NCBI GenBank assembly: GCA_003563255.1
Contig: PWSL01000124.1
Location: 1 to 14,188 of the forward strand
From: Desulfonatronospira sp.
Lineage (GTDB): Bacteria > Desulfobacterota > Desulfovibrionia > Desulfovibrionales > Desulfonatronovibrionaceae
Direction: 5' to 3'
Length of the DNA: 14,188 bases
This document shows, in pieces, positions 14,118 through 14,188 of this stretch; the stretch's first letter is position 1, and each line of letters begins with the position of its first letter. The notes beneath the pieces are model-generated. The model was given only the letters and a program-made list of their open reading frames with translations, searched no databases and was not told the origin of the DNA. A program made the position numbers and the translations under genes.

Positions 14118-14141
14118 TTAACAGTGGAAGAGGAATGCTTC

Positions 14142-14188
14142 ATGGATTCAGAGGGTTACAGCGGGAGCACACATAGAAATTTGAAGAT
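14142..14188 (+). CDS. Possible 3'-partial reading frame in the right palindrome arm
   Basis: The ATG at 14142 opens a frame reading MDSEGYSGSTHRNLK that runs off the window. It is the mirror of the frame starting at 13944 with one residue changed (Gly for Val), and has the same AGAGGA upstream. If one of the two is a real gene it is more likely this one, since the left-arm version ends after 34 residues. No family can be named from 15 residues. Confidence 0.25.
   Translation, partial: MDSEGYSGSTHRNLK

Larger units (their letters stand above)
13898..14188. repeat. 291-bp nested palindrome at the right edge
   Basis: Bases 13898-13986 are the reverse complement of 14100-14188 with only three mismatches in 89 positions (13922/14164, 13964/14122, 13977/14109). 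The inner 18 bp of each arm are the terminal repeats of the element at 13969-14117. The outer 71 bp are not found around the other copy of that element and so belong to this site. The match runs right to the last base of the window, so the palindrome continues beyond it. DNA like this would extrude a cruciform or a very long hairpin. Confidence 0.9.

Noticed and set aside
13965..14121. TTAA on both sides of element copy 2 as proof of a target duplication
   Set aside because: TTAA is its own reverse complement and the flanks are mirror images, so it would appear on both sides whatever the mechanism. Only the TTAT pair around copy 1 is informative.
1..14188. CRISPR arrays, tRNA, rRNA, integrase or transposase genes
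   Set aside because: No regularly spaced repeats, no tRNA-like cloverleaf and no transposase or integrase reading frame were found on either strand.

Overview
The window looks like chromosomal DNA from an anaerobic Gram-negative bacterium, most likely a Desulfovibrionales or related delta-type sulfate reducer, possibly haloalkaliphilic. This rests on moderate G+C, acidic proteins, a Tat-exported molybdoenzyme respiratory operon and a sigma-54 regulator. It is a judgement from style, not from a marker gene.

Layout, left to right. Positions 1-1262 hold the end of an MgtE magnesium transporter that runs in from outside the window. Positions 1343-1673 hold an mgtC-like gene that stops in the middle of its core membrane domain, preceded by two overlapping hairpins. 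Positions 1674-2260 contain no gene but do contain regulatory DNA: a 21-bp operator-like palindrome, a near-consensus sigma-54 (-24/-12) promoter, and a 144-bp palindromic mobile-type repeat lying between that promoter and the next gene. Positions 2261-7486 hold arrA-arrB-arrC-arrD on the plus strand, a respiratory arsenate reductase catalytic subunit, its four-cluster Fe-S subunit, an NrfD-type membrane quinol subunit and a TorD-type chaperone. Positions 7576-8760 hold a thioredoxin-CcdA fusion. The remaining genes are on the minus strand and converge on this operon. They are a membrane-bound sigma-54 activator (8934-11138), overlapped by a PhnD/ArrX-like periplasmic lipoprotein (11110-12066), a small membrane-anchored helical protein (12363-12854) and a PstS-like binding protein (12950-13810). 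The window ends in a 291-bp nested palindrome built around a second, inverted copy of the mobile repeat.

How it may work together: the ArrX-like lipoprotein would sense an arsenic oxyanion outside the inner membrane and signal to the periplasmic domain of the sigma-54 activator. The activator would bind the palindrome at 1810-1830 and fire the promoter at 2004-2019, switching on arrABCD. ArrA, with its RGRY motif and an HSSxCAExxK active-site block, would reduce arsenate with electrons from quinol through ArrC and ArrB. The unusual points are that sensor and activator are one membrane protein rather than a two-component pair, that its GAF domain carries a cysteine cluster, and that two inverted copies of a palindromic element with exchanged cores bracket the whole locus. 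No arsenic detoxification genes (arsR, arsC, acr3 or arsB) are visible in the window.
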